A stretch of 64,000 bases of DNA from contig NZ_CP036150.1 of assembly GCF_008329965.1 (NCBI RefSeq), positions 2,108,001 to 2,172,000 of the forward strand. The letters are read 5' to 3'. Each line of letters starts with the position of its first letter. The first letter of the stretch is position 1. The position numbers and the translations under genes are program-made. The stretch comes from Oceanispirochaeta crateris (GTDB lineage: Bacteria > Spirochaetota > Spirochaetia > DSM-2461). Below, piece after piece: positions 8,604 to 18,361 of this stretch. The notes beneath the pieces were generated by a model. It saw nothing but the letters and a program-made list of their open reading frames with translations, was not told the origin of the DNA and ran no database searches.

Positions 8604-10625
8604 TTAAAATTCCTCAAAATTTTCCTGGCCACTCTCCAACCGCTCAGCCATGGACGCTTTCGGTATTGAATTCATTCTATTATCAGAAAGGCCATGAGAC
8701 GGTTTTTTATCCTCCGAAATCTGGCTTCTTTTTTTCTCGAAATCGCCTTCCAGCTTAAAAAATGAAATAAGAGATTGCAGAGTTTCAGCCTGTGCTGAGA
8801 GTTCCTCCGCCATGGAGGCGGACTCCTCCGAAGCCGAGGCATTCTGCTGGATCACAGAGTCCAGCTGATTGATAGCCTCCACAACTTGTTGTGCCCCTGT
8901 GCGCTGCTCTCTAGAAGAGGCGGCTATTTCCTGAATAAGACTGGCCGTATTTTTAATTTTTGGGACTATATTCTGCATCAACTCACCAGTCTCCACGGCC
9001 TGTTTGACGCTGCTATTGGCCAATTCCGAAATTTCATTGGCAGCGAGTTTGCTGCTGATGGCCAGTTTTCCGACCTCTGCGGCAACTACGGCAAAGCCTT
9101 TTCCGTGTTCTCCCGCTCTGGCTGCCTCGATGGCGGCATTGAGACTCAGCATATTTGTTGATCTGGCAATATCTTCGATGACTCGGATCTTGGCCGAAAT
9201 ATTTTTCATGGCTTCCACAGTCATCATCACCGCAGAACCACCATGTGCCACAACTTCGGCTGCCTCATTGGAGACCTTTTCAGTCTGCATAGAATTTTCC
9301 GAAGTCTGTTCTATATTGGCCTCCATCTCTTCAAGAGAGGATGAGATTTCTTCAACTGACGAGGCCTGTTCGGCCGCCCCCTGAGAGAGCTGCTGCGAGG
9401 TGGAACTCAGCTGCATGCTTCCGGTCAATACATTGTCCGCCCCCTGTTGAACCTGAAAGAAAATATTGCGCAGACTGTTCCGCATTTCAGAAAGAGCCAC
9501 TGCCAATTGACCGACTTCATCTTTCTGGTCGATGTCTATGACTGCCGTCAAATCCCCCCGGGAGAGCTGTTCGGCAAAGGCAATTCCCTTTACCATGGGC
9601 CCTGTAATGCCTTTTGCTATGAAAAAAGCCATGAAAAGACTGAAAAGAAAAGCAAAAATGGTGATCAATAGAACAACGGCTCTGGTGGATAGGGCCGCCT
9701 TCATCATGACCTCATCTGTCATAAGATGCAGTCTTGCATCTCCCCGGAGCTCACTCAACAAAGCCTGAACAGTTCTGAGAGCCGGCTTTGTTTCACTGGC
9801 ATAAATCATTGAGGATTGAGCCATGGCGGTCAAATCCTTCTCGGCAATATTTTTCAATGCACTTAAATCCGCCAGGGTGGAATCCAGTAGCGGTAGTGTC
9901 TCTGATGTAAAATAATTAATGGCCCTTGCAGAATTGGAAGACAGAGCAGAGTTGATCACTAGGACAGACCCATGCAGTTGTTCATGATGGATCACCATTG
10001 TATCCCAATGCGACTTGAACTCGGAACTACCATTATCATAGATGCTACGGGCTTCCTCGCTGTTTAGCCAAAGCCCCAGTCCGCAAAGATTATGATCGGT
10101 TTCGACCTGCAGTGTCTTATCTCCCCGGATGAATGTGTCTCGAATTTCTCCAGCCCATTGTAGATGATCAACCTGCCTTTCGGCCAAAAGAGCTGGTAGA
10201 TCGCGATTAGCCTGCACAAATGTCTCATTGATATTCCTGGCAGATTCATGAAGTTGACGATGGGGTTCTTCTATTTGCTTCAAAATGGGGCCAAGAGACG
10301 GAATCAAGGCCTCGGCTTCCTCCCGCCCGGGTCCGTAAAGCCACTGCCCAAAGGCGCATTGGTGGTCATCCAGCTGAACATTCAGCTGGTTTATCTGGTC
10401 ATCGGTGATAAGAGCGTTAACCTCGTTGGCCCAGTTAAGATGATCAACCTCTTTCTCTGCCAGAAGAGAATCCAGTTTATTCCCTTCAATCACTTCTTCT
10501 GCATTCGCTACAATTTCAGAAATACCAAAAATAGACCAAATGGCTACAAACAGTGTCAAAAGAATCAGAAGGCCAAAGCCGATAATCATCTTTCCATTGA
10601 TACTAACATCTTTCCATCGAATCAT
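8604..10625 (-). CDS. Methyl-accepting chemotaxis protein with tandem CZB sensor domains
   Basis: Transmembrane chemoreceptor of 673 residues. Hydrophobic segments at about 13-33 and 315-340 flank an extracytoplasmic sensor that contains two CZB (chemoreceptor zinc-binding) modules: H62/W65, C90 with GxW, H122/H126, and H154/W157, C181 with GxW, H214/H218. After TM2 there is a HAMP domain and a signalling hairpin with the tip [21 protein letters not shown]. The C-terminus has no CheR-docking pentapeptide of the usual form. CZB domains are known to bind zinc and, in some receptors, sense hypochlorous acid; the cue here is unknown. The gene is monocistronic by spacing. Confidence 0.93.
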   Translation of the reverse strand: MIRWKDVSINGKMIIGFGLLILLTLFVAIWSIFGISEIVANAEEVIEGNKLDSLLAEKEVDHLNWANEVNALITDDQINQLNVQLDDHQCAFGQWLYGPGREEAEALIPSLGPILKQIEEPHRQLHESARNINETFVQANRDLPALLAERQVDHLQWAGEIRDTFIRGDKTLQVETDHNLCGLGLWLNSEEARSIYDNGSSEFKSHWDTMVIHHEQLHGSVLVINSALSSNSARAINYFTSETLPLLDSTLADLSALKNIAEKDLTAMAQSSMIYASETKPALRTVQALLSELRGDARLHLMTDEVMMKAALSTRAVVLLITIFAFLFSLFMAFFIAKGITGPMVKGIAFAEQLSRGDLTAVIDIDQKDEVGQLAVALSEMRNSLRNIFFQVQQGADNVLTGSMQLSSTSQQLSQGAAEQASSVEEISSSLEEMEANIEQTSENSMQTEKVSNEAAEVVAHGGSAVMMTVEAMKNISAKIRVIEDIARSTNMLSLNAAIEAARAGEHGKGFAVVAAEVGKLAISSKLAANEISELANSSVKQAVETGELMQNIVPKIKNTASLIQEIAASSREQRTGAQQVVEAINQLDSVIQQNASASEESASMAEELSAQAETLQSLISFFKLEGDFEKKRSQISEDKKPSHGLSDNRMNSIPKASMAERLESGQENFEEF

Positions 10626-10760
10626 TTCCGTTAACCCACCTCACCCCTACATCGATACAGGAGTTTACTAATATGAGTTTAACGGAGGAATGGGAAATTT
10701 AACATCTTTTTAAAATATGTTACGGTAACACCTTTTACTCATCATAGAACCGGGGAGAGA

Positions 10761-11102
10761 TCAATCATCTTCCATGAGTTCATAAACTTCATCCCAAGCC
10801 TCGGGTTCTCCCCTACGCAATCTGTTCAAAAGTTTGTAATGATAAATGAGGATGCTCACTTTTTTCTCCCGGAAGCTCTCTTGTGTTTCGCCAGGAGGAA
10901 GGAATTCTCCTGGAAGGTCCGGGGAGTTTAAAAGAGACTCCACTTCTGGAAAAAAACGGGAGGAATCAACGGTCAGAAAATCTTCAAAATCTGAGAGTAA
11001 AATAGGGGAATACCTCATTTCTTTTAGCGCATTGGCAGTATTCTTAATTTTCTCAGGGTCATCGCTGATAACCAGATCCTTTAACAATTTATCAAGGTCC
11101 AT
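10761..11102 (-). CDS. Small acidic protein of unknown function
   Basis: A 113-residue soluble acidic protein. No recognised domain; predicted mostly helical (LDKLLKDLVIS, IKNTANALKEM, LIYHYKLLNRL). A strong GGGGAGG Shine-Dalgarno precedes the ATG at 11102. It begins 21 bases after the small zinc-ribbon-like membrane protein that precedes it on the same strand, so the two are likely co-transcribed. No function can be assigned. Confidence 0.65.
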   Translation of the reverse strand: MDLDKLLKDLVISDDPEKIKNTANALKEMRYSPILLSDFEDFLTVDSSRFFPEVESLLNSPDLPGEFLPPGETQESFREKKVSILIYHYKLLNRLRRGEPEAWDEVYELMEDD

Positions 11103-11123
11103 GTGTCCTCCCCGTTCTATAAA

Positions 11124-11591
11124 TTAGGAAATATCCTTCGGAGTTGAATCTGCCTCGTCTTCGGCTGTTATCTCCGAGTCTATTGATTTCTGTTCGCCAT
11201 CCTCTGGCTCATCCGCCACAGAAGACTCCTCTTCTGAGGGCTGTTCAAGAGGATCACAGTTGCTGCAGAGGTTGGCATCATAAAGAAAAATTTGATTCAG
11301 ATTCAGTTTAGCCCCGCAATGAGCACAATCTCTGCGATAAGGGAAAATCTTTGATCTGAAAATATAAATCATTGCGGCAATAATCCCCAGAGGAACCATG
11401 ATCCATTTCGGTTCAAATCCTTCTTCCCTAATGACAGTCGCACCTATGTACAGAATGAAAATAAGGATTGCCTGAAAGAGAGTGGCGGTTCTTTTCTTGC
11501 TGCCCCTTTCCCTGTAACGCCTTTGGACCAGATTTAGAACCAGCCAGCCTAGGAAAACGTAATAAAAATTATCGGCTATAAAATCAATCAT
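11124..11591 (-). CDS. Small membrane protein with CxxC pair (zinc-ribbon-like)
   Basis: A 155-residue protein with a hydrophobic start (FYYVFLGWLVLNLV), two further hydrophobic stretches around 35-80, then two cysteine pairs CAHCGAKL and LCSNCDP separated by about 18 residues, typical of a cytosolic zinc ribbon. It ends in a very acidic tail rich in Glu, Asp and Ser. The family is not recognised. GGAG precedes the ATG. It lies between the ankyrin gene upstream and the small acidic gene downstream, all on the minus strand with short gaps, suggesting an operon of three. Confidence 0.65.
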   Translation of the reverse strand: MIDFIADNFYYVFLGWLVLNLVQRRYRERGSKKRTATLFQAILIFILYIGATVIREEGFEPKWIMVPLGIIAAMIYIFRSKIFPYRRDCAHCGAKLNLNQIFLYDANLCSNCDPLEQPSEEESSVADEPEDGEQKSIDSEITAEDEADSTPKDIS

Positions 11592-11631
11592 TTTTTAACT
11601 CCAGAAGGTTTTAAACACCCTGATTTCAGAA

Positions 11632-12822
11632 TTACCATTTTGAATAGATTATACGGGAGAGCTTTATATTATCCAAGTCTGCCGCCTTGAGTGTTGCCTC
11701 GACTCCTTCATCTTTCAGAAAGATTGCAACGGGGGTGTAAAGAGTTTCCCCTTCATTGAGCGTATACCCCTGTATGAGAGAATCCATGGCGGTCTGGCCG
11801 TTTCCGTCTTCAAGACTAAGGTCGACTCCTGCTTCCTTCAGAATAACAAGAGTTCTCAGATCTCCATAAAATGCAGCATAATGCTGAAGGGATGTTCCCA
11901 GGCGGCCTGTTTTTTGAGTATCCCATCCCGCTTCAATCAACAGGGATAAGGCGGTATAAGCCCCAGATGAAAAAGCCCCGAAAAGAGAAGAATTCTCCAG
12001 AAACTCCGCATCATCTTTGATGCCTGAATCCAACAGCAGCTCGATAAGGTCAAGATTATTTTTAAAGGCGGCATACCAAAGAGCATTTAGCCCCATATTG
12101 TCTTTCAAAGCCGGATCGGCCCCCCTAGACAGCAGGAGTTCCGCCATATATGTGTCGTTCTGGGAAGCAGCCATCATCAGGGCACTCACACCTTCTGTAT
12201 CCACAGCATTGGGATCACTATCCGAGTCAAGCAGAAGCTTAAGCCCCTCATAATCACCCTGAATCAGGGTTTTCAGGAATTCATGATGCATCCACCGAGT
12301 CTCGATGAGGCTCAACGCCCGTGCATAATGCTGTCTCCGGGTCCAGAGCTCACTCAAGAAAGGATGTGCATAATACCCATCCATGATGAGGCCGCCTCTC
12401 TTTTCAAGATAATCGGCCAGCTCTGTATGAATGCCGTTTACAGCCAGTTGCAATGCCGTAGAACCAAGAGGAGACTGTAAGTTTACCAGGGCCCCTGCCT
12501 GGAGTAAAATCTGGGCCAGATTTCTATCTCCCTTCATAGCCGCATGCATCAGGGGAGTGTAACCTTCTGAATCGATAAGATTTGGATCTGCCCCCTGCTC
12601 TAAGAGCCAGCGGACTTCATGACTGCGTTGTTCAATACACATCAATATAAGCGGAGTATGACCATCAACCAAGCTCAAATTCACGGAGTGATTATCCTCC
12701 AGAAAAAAACGTGCATCCTGTAGACGGGAGTCTCTTAAATCCGTAAGAAAGTCCTCTTCGGGAGTAGCTACCATTGGATGGATAGCAACCCACAGGAGGA
12801 TTAAAATCATGAAATATCTCAT
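11632..12822 (-). CDS. Secreted ankyrin-repeat protein
   Basis: A 396-residue protein with an N-terminal signal peptide (MRYFMILILLWVAIHPMVA). About seven ankyrin repeats follow in two blocks, roughly residues 35-150 and 205-345, recognisable from segments such as GHTPLILMCIE, GADPNLIDSEGYTPLMHAA, GSTALQLAVNG, GVSALMMAASQND and LKDNMGLNALWYAAFKN. Ankyrin repeats bind other proteins; the partner is unknown. The predicted location is periplasmic or surface. It is first in a minus-strand run with two small genes. Its divergent neighbour is the corrinoid reactivator gene. Confidence 0.85.
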   Translation of the reverse strand: MRYFMILILLWVAIHPMVATPEEDFLTDLRDSRLQDARFFLEDNHSVNLSLVDGHTPLILMCIEQRSHEVRWLLEQGADPNLIDSEGYTPLMHAAMKGDRNLAQILLQAGALVNLQSPLGSTALQLAVNGIHTELADYLEKRGGLIMDGYYAHPFLSELWTRRQHYARALSLIETRWMHHEFLKTLIQGDYEGLKLLLDSDSDPNAVDTEGVSALMMAASQNDTYMAELLLSRGADPALKDNMGLNALWYAAFKNNLDLIELLLDSGIKDDAEFLENSSLFGAFSSGAYTALSLLIEAGWDTQKTGRLGTSLQHYAAFYGDLRTLVILKEAGVDLSLEDGNGQTAMDSLIQGYTLNEGETLYTPVAIFLKDEGVEATLKAADLDNIKLSRIIYSKW

Positions 12823-12926
12823 TTCTGTTCCTGATGTTGATTATTACAAAAAATTAGAGGGTTTTTACAAGATTTCCCCATACGCAGCTGTTTAACTCCT
12901 ATTATAACGATTACCGGGAGTGGAAA

Positions 12927-14759
12927 ATGGCTTCAACAACTTTTACTTTACATTATGGATCAATGATTATCAATGAATCTATTTCTCCCGGGAAGAATTT
13001 ACTGGAACTGATTCATAGTCTCCCGTCTGTAAACATAGATGCGCCCTGTGGCGGAAAAGGAACTTGCGGTAAATGCAGAGTTCGAATTATAGAAGGTGAA
13101 GCCTCCCCTGTGAGCGATGCCGAAAAAAAGTTTCTCAGCGCCGCAGATATAAAGAAGGGTATACGCCTGGCCTGTAAGACTCTGCCGGAAGGCTCGGTAA
13201 CGGTGGTCCTTGAAGACAGTATGCACAATGCAAAGATTATGGAGTCCGGAGGTCTTCCCTACACGGGCCGCCTGAATCCTCTCTTGAAAAAGAAAGTGAT
13301 GAATCTACCTCCGGCCAGCTTGGAAGACCAGAGATCTCTGGAGACAAGGCTGCTTCAGGCCCTCCCTGAGGGATCAGTTCTGGATCACAGAATTCGCCTT
13401 AAACTGGCAGAATTACAACAGAAAGAACAGTATGAAATGACCCTCAGCTTTTGTGATACAACCATCACCAACCTGACCCCTGGATCTGATATGACTCCTT
13501 CCTATGCCCTGGCTGTGGATATTGGAACCACAACAGTGGTGGCCTATCTTGTAAATCTATCCACCGGCCAGATGATGGGAACTGCCTCCGGACTGAATAC
13601 CCAAAAGAGTTTCGGTGCCGATGTGATTTCCAGGATAGATTATATCGGTGATGATAAAGAAAAACTAAGCCAGCTGCAGCAGAGAATCTGCTCTCAGATT
13701 GAAGAACTGGCATCTAAAACACTGAAAGCCGCCGGACTGAACGAAGAGGATCTGATGGCTGTCTTTGCCGCTGGAAATACGACGATGATGCACATCCTGC
13801 AAGGATTGTCTCCCCAAACAATAGCCAGAGCTCCCTTTATACCCGTGTCTACAGAAGCGATGATCCTTAAACCCTCAGAAATTGCCTCCCAATTGCCCGA
13901 TCATGTCCGCTTTGTACTTCTCCCTTCCCTGTCGGGGTACATCGGAGCCGACATCGTAGCGGGAATACTGTCCACAGAAATCGCCGAAAGTGAAGATCTA
14001 TGCCTTTTGGTAGATATTGGTACCAATGGGGAAATTGCAATGGGGAACAAGGATTCTCTGACAAGCTGTTCCACCGCAGCGGGGCCTGCCTTCGAGGGAG
14101 CCAATATACAATGTGGCGTGGGAGGAATCCCCGGGGCCATCAGCAGCTTCAGGTCAGATGGAAACTCCTTTAGCTTTGAGACCATTGATGATAAGCCAGT
14201 CAGCGGAATTTGCGGTTCCGGTATCATTGACCTGACAGCCTATCTTCTAAAAGCCGGATTGGTGGATTTTACAGGCCGATTTCAGGATGAATCCGATTGG
14301 AGAAACAATCCTCCGGCTTCCAAAGACTCCTTAATAAATAAGGATGGTGAGATCCGTTTTGTCTGGGAGAACAAAGAAGATTCATTGTATTTCACACAGA
14401 AGGATTTAAGAGAAGTTCAGCTCGCCAAAGGGTCTATAGGGGCAGGGATTGCTACACTGGTCAAAGAGTCAGGTCACTCTTTGGATGACATCAAAAAGGT
14501 ATACCTTGCAGGAGGATTCGGTTCATATATTGATCACCAGAGTGCTCTTGCCATAGGATTATTACCACAGGAACTCCAAGGGAGGATTCACTGCGTCGGC
14601 AACTCCTGCGGTGCAGGTGTCATCCGTTGTGCCCTGAACCGGGATGAAATGGAAAAGACGAAAATGATCCTAAATAAAACAAAATACATCGAATTATCGT
14701 CAAATAAAGGCTTCCAGGAAGAATATATGCTGAACATGTATTTCCCTGAATATGATTAA
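12927..14759 (+). CDS. Corrinoid reductive activator (RACo-like, 2Fe-2S + ASKHA ATPase, DUF4445)
   Basis: A 610-residue protein that in known systems uses ATP to drive electron transfer from a ferredoxin-type cluster onto inactive Co(II) corrinoid proteins. The N-terminal plant-type 2Fe-2S ferredoxin has C41, C47, C50 and C83 (APCGGKGTCGKCR). A linker follows, then the ASKHA actin-like ATPase with phosphate loops ALAVDIGTTTVVAYL (about 190) and LLVDIGTNGEIAMG (about 360) and the adenosine loop YLAGGFGSYID. The neighbouring PocR-AraC gene and the riboswitch-controlled corrinoid protein support the assignment. GGGAG precedes the ATG. The length matches RACo family members. Confidence 0.9.
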   Translation: MASTTFTLHYGSMIINESISPGKNLLELIHSLPSVNIDAPCGGKGTCGKCRVRIIEGEASPVSDAEKKFLSAADIKKGIRLACKTLPEGSVTVVLEDSMHNAKIMESGGLPYTGRLNPLLKKKVMNLPPASLEDQRSLETRLLQALPEGSVLDHRIRLKLAELQQKEQYEMTLSFCDTTITNLTPGSDMTPSYALAVDIGTTTVVAYLVNLSTGQMMGTASGLNTQKSFGADVISRIDYIGDDKEKLSQLQQRICSQIEELASKTLKAAGLNEEDLMAVFAAGNTTMMHILQGLSPQTIARAPFIPVSTEAMILKPSEIASQLPDHVRFVLLPSLSGYIGADIVAGILSTEIAESEDLCLLVDIGTNGEIAMGNKDSLTSCSTAAGPAFEGANIQCGVGGIPGAISSFRSDGNSFSFETIDDKPVSGICGSGIIDLTAYLLKAGLVDFTGRFQDESDWRNNPPASKDSLINKDGEIRFVWENKEDSLYFTQKDLREVQLAKGSIGAGIATLVKESGHSLDDIKKVYLAGGFGSYIDHQSALAIGLLPQELQGRIHCVGNSCGAGVIRCALNRDEMEKTKMILNKTKYIELSSNKGFQEEYMLNMYFPEYD

Positions 14760-14777
14760 GAGACTACAATACAAAGC

Positions 14778-16088
14778 ATGAATGGAAAAGCCAGAAACTA
14801 TATTTCCCCCTTCTATGAAAAAGCAATTGTCGCTGCAGAAACTTACAAGAAAGCCACCGGAGTGGATTGTTTTGTCATCAACAACAAGGGATTCAGGTTA
14901 GACAAAACTGGAGCTCAGGGAGGAGCCTGCCCCTTCTGTAAGGATCTAAACGACCTATGCGGCAATAGTAACGACTGCCGTCAGACCCATTTATATGGCG
15001 GATATCAGGCAGAAAGATTTGGAGGCAGCTACATCTATTTTTGCCCCATCAATATGCTCCACTGGGCATCTCCTCTTATGGAAGAGGGACTGATGACGGG
15101 AGCTCTGATTGCCGGGCCCGCCCTGATCATTGAACAGGATGAACTTCTGGAAGAACTGAACTCGAAATTCGGAAAGGAACCCGTTGATCAGGCTCAGCTG
15201 AAGAAAAAACTAAAAAACATTCCCCTGGTGACAACAGAAAAGGCAAAGGCTCTTTCAGAAATTCTTCTCATCACAGCCTCTCATCTGATTGAAGGAGATC
15301 ACTCACAGCTGGCATCCAAGAAAGACTCGATGGACCAGCAATCCCAAATTTCAGAATACATACAGTACATCAAACAGATGGAGAACAAAGATACTGAGAT
15401 ATCTCAATACCCCATCGAAAAAGAGAGGGAACTCCTGCACCTCATTCAAACCGGGGACTCCAAGGAAGCCCGTCGTGTTCTTAATGAGATTCTGGGAGCG
15501 GTATTCTTCTCTTCCGGCGGAAAATATGATGTAGTCAAAGCCAGAGTACTGGAACTGCTTGTGCTGTTGTCCCGGGCTGCCGTGGAAGGCGGAGCCGATG
15601 CCGAACAAATTTTTGGAATGAATTACAACTATCTAAAAGAGATTAACAACTACAACTCAGTAGAGGGACTGGCCGGTTGGCTTGCACGGGTCATTGTCCG
15701 TTTTTCCGACCTTGTTTTTGACCTCCGGGATGTCAAACATGCCGATGCCATCTACCAGACAATTCAGTATATCAATAAGAACTATGCCGAGAAAGTGACA
15801 CTGGATGAGGTGGCTTCCTCTGTATACCTCAGCCCGGCTTACTTCAGCAAAATATTCAAGGAAGAAATGAAGTGCAACTTCAATGCTTACCTGAATCAGG
15901 TGAGGATCAATAAGAGTAAAAATCTCCTGATAAACAGCAAATTCTCCCTTGTAGAGATAGCCGGTATGGTCGGATATGAAGACCAGAGCTACTTTACGAA
16001 GGTCTTCAAGAAGATGACAGACCTCTCTCCGGGAAAATACAGGGAAAAACGCGGTAAGATTGATACGTCAAATCAGGAAATCCATTGA
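14778..16088 (+). CDS. AraC-family regulator with PocR sensory domain
   Basis: A 436-residue regulator. Residues about 10-165 form a PocR ligand-binding domain with the usual cysteine-rich part (CPFCKDLNDLCGNSNDC, HLYGGYQAERFGGSYIYFCP). A helical linker follows, then a C-terminal AraC double helix-turn-helix (about 325-425: VTLDEVASSVYLSPAYFSKI, SLVEIAGMVGYEDQSYFTKV). PocR domains in other bacteria sense small hydrocarbon derivatives such as propanediol, and often control cobalamin-dependent pathways. It lies 18 bases after the corrinoid activator and upstream of the corrinoid protein gene, which it probably controls. The Shine-Dalgarno is weak, so expression may depend on coupling. Confidence 0.88.
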   Translation: MNGKARNYISPFYEKAIVAAETYKKATGVDCFVINNKGFRLDKTGAQGGACPFCKDLNDLCGNSNDCRQTHLYGGYQAERFGGSYIYFCPINMLHWASPLMEEGLMTGALIAGPALIIEQDELLEELNSKFGKEPVDQAQLKKKLKNIPLVTTEKAKALSEILLITASHLIEGDHSQLASKKDSMDQQSQISEYIQYIKQMENKDTEISQYPIEKERELLHLIQTGDSKEARRVLNEILGAVFFSSGGKYDVVKARVLELLVLLSRAAVEGGADAEQIFGMNYNYLKEINNYNSVEGLAGWLARVIVRFSDLVFDLRDVKHADAIYQTIQYINKNYAEKVTLDEVASSVYLSPAYFSKIFKEEMKCNFNAYLNQVRINKSKNLLINSKFSLVEIAGMVGYEDQSYFTKVFKKMTDLSPGKYREKRGKIDTSNQEIH

Positions 16089-16239
16089 TTCGTTGACTCT
16101 TACCAAAGAAAGAAACAGGATTCAAGATATGGAGACAATGACTACTATTTTTATATAGATTATTTTTTATCTTTATTCTTCTTTTTTACCAAAAATTACT
16201 AAAATTTTCCAATACGTCCTCATTTGGGCATAGCATACT

Positions 16240-16390
16240 TTAATCGTTCAGAATGAAGGAAGCGAGGTGAAAAACCTCCACGATCCCGTCACTGTGAGCA
16301 GGGACAAACCTGAATCATGCCACTGGAAGCAAGAAGCTGACCGGGAAGGCTCAGGGGAGAATGAACTGCAAGTCAGGATACTTCTTATGA
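16240..16390 (+). promoter_or_regulatory. Cobalamin (adenosylcobalamin-type) riboswitch
   Basis: The leader of the corrinoid-protein gene contains the conserved blocks of a cobalamin riboswitch in order: a GGTGAAAAACC-like early stem (AGGTGAAAAACCT), CCCGTCACTGTGA, the GCCACTGG box at about 16319, GACCGGGAAGG, and AAGTCAGGATACT at the 3' end. The match to the family is by conserved motifs and order; no covariance-model score could be computed. It would switch expression of the corrinoid protein with cobalamin supply. Confidence 0.9.
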
Positions 16391-16482
16391 ACCGGTTTCC
16401 GGGGCTTTAACAGCCTCGCCGTATGCCGCATTTCGCACTTCGTGGATTAAGTCGAATGTATTAAACACTTTAACTTAATACT

Positions 16483-16511
16483 GAACCGGGTCATCCGGTT
16501 CCACAAAGGAG
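16483..16511 (+). promoter_or_regulatory. Putative riboswitch expression platform (hairpin next to RBS)
   Basis: GAACCGG (16483-16489) pairs with CCGGTTC (16495-16501) immediately before the AAAGGAG Shine-Dalgarno (about 16505-16511) of the corrinoid gene. An alternative partner, ACCGGTTTCCGG, lies at 16391-16402 just after the aptamer. This suggests two mutually exclusive structures acting on ribosome access rather than a classic T-run terminator. Structure is inferred by eye. Confidence 0.5.
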
Positions 16512-16518
16512 AAACAAG

Positions 16519-17154
16519 ATGGCTGATCTCGAACAGATTTCCGAAATGATGCAGAAAGGTAAAGCTAAAGAGGTAAAAGAATTATGTCAGGAAGCCTTGG
16601 ATGCAGGCATTTCGGCTCAAACGATTCTGGATGACGCTCTGCTGGCTGCCATGAATATCGTCGGAATAAAATTCAAAAACAATCAGGTATTCGTTCCCGA
16701 AGTTCTCATTGCCGCCCGTGCTATGAATGCTGGACTGGAAATACTGAAATCAGAACTCGAAGCCGGCGAGTCTGAAGTAAAAGGGAAAGTTGTCCTGGGT
16801 ACAGTAAAAGGAGACCTTCATGACATCGGCAAAAACCTTGTTAAAATCATGTTGGAAGGGAAGGGACTGGAGGTCATTGACCTGGGCACTGACGTATCAC
16901 CCGAACAATACGTAGAAGCAGCCAAGACTAACAATGCCAATATCATTGCCGTATCTGCCCTACTGACAACAACAATGACCCAGATGGAAAACGTTGTGAA
17001 AGCGGCTGAAGATGCCGGAATCAGGGATAAGATCACCATCATGATCGGAGGAGCTCCCGTAACCCAGTCCTTCTGTGATTCCATCGGAGCCGACATCTAT
17101 ACTCCCGATGCATCCACTGCAGCTGATAAAGCTATGGAAGTTTGCTTAAAATAA
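16519..17154 (+). CDS. Methyltransferase cognate corrinoid protein
   Basis: A 211-residue B12-binding protein of the MtaC/MtbC/MttC class, which carries a methyl group between two methyltransferases. Residues 1-85 form the four-helix B12-binding cap (VFVPEVLIAARAMNAGLEIL). Residues 90-211 form the Rossmann B12 domain with the DxHxxG motif in KGDLHDIGKNL, where H101 is the lower axial cobalt ligand, followed by VIDLGTDV, VSALLTTTM and IGGAPV. Usually the partner methyltransferase genes adjoin; here the gene is alone between a cobalamin riboswitch and a terminator, so its substrate (methanol, methylamine, glycine betaine or an aryl methyl ether) is open. Confidence 0.92.
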   Translation: MADLEQISEMMQKGKAKEVKELCQEALDAGISAQTILDDALLAAMNIVGIKFKNNQVFVPEVLIAARAMNAGLEILKSELEAGESEVKGKVVLGTVKGDLHDIGKNLVKIMLEGKGLEVIDLGTDVSPEQYVEAAKTNNANIIAVSALLTTTMTQMENVVKAAEDAGIRDKITIMIGGAPVTQSFCDSIGADIYTPDASTAADKAMEVCLK

Positions 17155-17201
17155 GATCTAACTCTTCAGTTGGCTTTAAACAACTATTGAATTACAATAA
17201 A

Positions 17202-17226
17202 ACTCCGGTACTACCGGAGTTTTTTT
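17202..17226 (+). terminator. Rho-independent terminator of corrinoid gene
   Basis: A nine-base-pair stem ACTCCGGTA/TACCGGAGT with a one-base centre, followed by six T residues, about 50 bases after the corrinoid stop codon. Confidence 0.92.
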
Positions 17227-17298
17227 ATACCCGAGAGATCCTGGGGGAGTCTTTGAAAGAAACTAAAATCCGGAATTGAACTGGTTAAGGAGATGAAT

Positions 17299-18345
17299 AT
17301 GAAAATAAGCAAAAAAATCTTTGGAACTCTTCCCGATGGAAGTAAGGCTGATCTCTATACACTGGAAGGAAATAACGGATTTGTTGTACAGTTTACAAGC
17401 TTCGGCGGCATCATCACCTCCATTCAATATCCGAATAGAAAAGGCAAAGTTGAAGAGCTGACCCTCGGTTTTGATACCTTGGAAGAATACACCAAAACCC
17501 GTTATTATTTTGGTGCTTCCATTGGACGTTTTGGCAACCGTATTGCCAATGGACGTTTTACCCTGGAAGGAAGAGAGTACACATTGCCTCAAAATAATGG
17601 AACAAACTGTCTCCATGGAGGGTTAGATCATGCCTTTGACAGAAAAAACTGGCTCACGACTCCCTTTGAGAACAAAGACTCCGTTGGTGTCATTCTCAAT
17701 TCATTCAGCCCGGACGGAGAGGAAGGGTTTCCGGGAAACTTGAGTACCACCATGACCTACACACTGACCTATAAAGGGGAGCTGATACTGGACTACAAGG
17801 CTGTGACAGACAAGGCGACCCCGGTTAACCTGACAAATCATACCTACTTCAACCTATCCGGGATAGCAACAGGTACAATTCTGGACCATAGACTGCAGTT
17901 GGATTGCCCTTTTTATCTACCAGTGGATGAGAATCTGATCCCCACCGGTGAGATTCTATCTGTTAAGAATACAGAAATGGATTTTACAACAGAAGAGGCC
18001 ATTGGGACCCGCATTGATCAGGTGGCTGGCGGCGGCTACGACCACTGCTATGTCCTGCCTTCCGGCCGTGAAGTGAGGAAGTATGGAACAGTCTATGACC
18101 CGCACTCAGGCAGAATCATGAATGTGTTTACAGATCAGCCGGGAGTTCAACTCTATACGGGAAATTCTCTTGATAATGTGAAAGGACGGGGATCTCAGGT
18201 TTATAAAAAGAATGGAGGGTTCTGCCTGGAAACACAAATGTTTCCAGACTGCGTGAATCAGACCCATTTCCCCGACTGTATCTTAAGGCCAGGAGAAGTG
18301 TACTCTCATACCAGCGCCTATCAATTTTCAGTGAAAAAAGTGTGA
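17299..18345 (+). CDS. galM: Aldose 1-epimerase (mutarotase)
   Basis: Interconverts alpha and beta anomers of free hexoses. The 348-residue protein has family signatures: GRFGNRIANGRF, NNGTNCLHGG (substrate contact His), NLTNHTYFNLSG (catalytic His), DHCYVLP and the C-terminal CLETQMFPDCVN containing the catalytic Glu. The length is normal for GalM. AAGGAG at 17287-17292 directly abuts an ATG at 17293, so the ATG at 17299 is preferred. No sugar kinase or galactose gene is adjacent. It ends 16 bases before the convergent histidine kinase gene. Confidence 0.93.
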   Translation: MKISKKIFGTLPDGSKADLYTLEGNNGFVVQFTSFGGIITSIQYPNRKGKVEELTLGFDTLEEYTKTRYYFGASIGRFGNRIANGRFTLEGREYTLPQNNGTNCLHGGLDHAFDRKNWLTTPFENKDSVGVILNSFSPDGEEGFPGNLSTTMTYTLTYKGELILDYKAVTDKATPVNLTNHTYFNLSGIATGTILDHRLQLDCPFYLPVDENLIPTGEILSVKNTEMDFTTEEAIGTRIDQVAGGGYDHCYVLPSGREVRKYGTVYDPHSGRIMNVFTDQPGVQLYTGNSLDNVKGRGSQVYKKNGGFCLETQMFPDCVNQTHFPDCILRPGEVYSHTSAYQFSVKKV

Positions 18346-18361
18346 CCTATAATGAGTCCGG

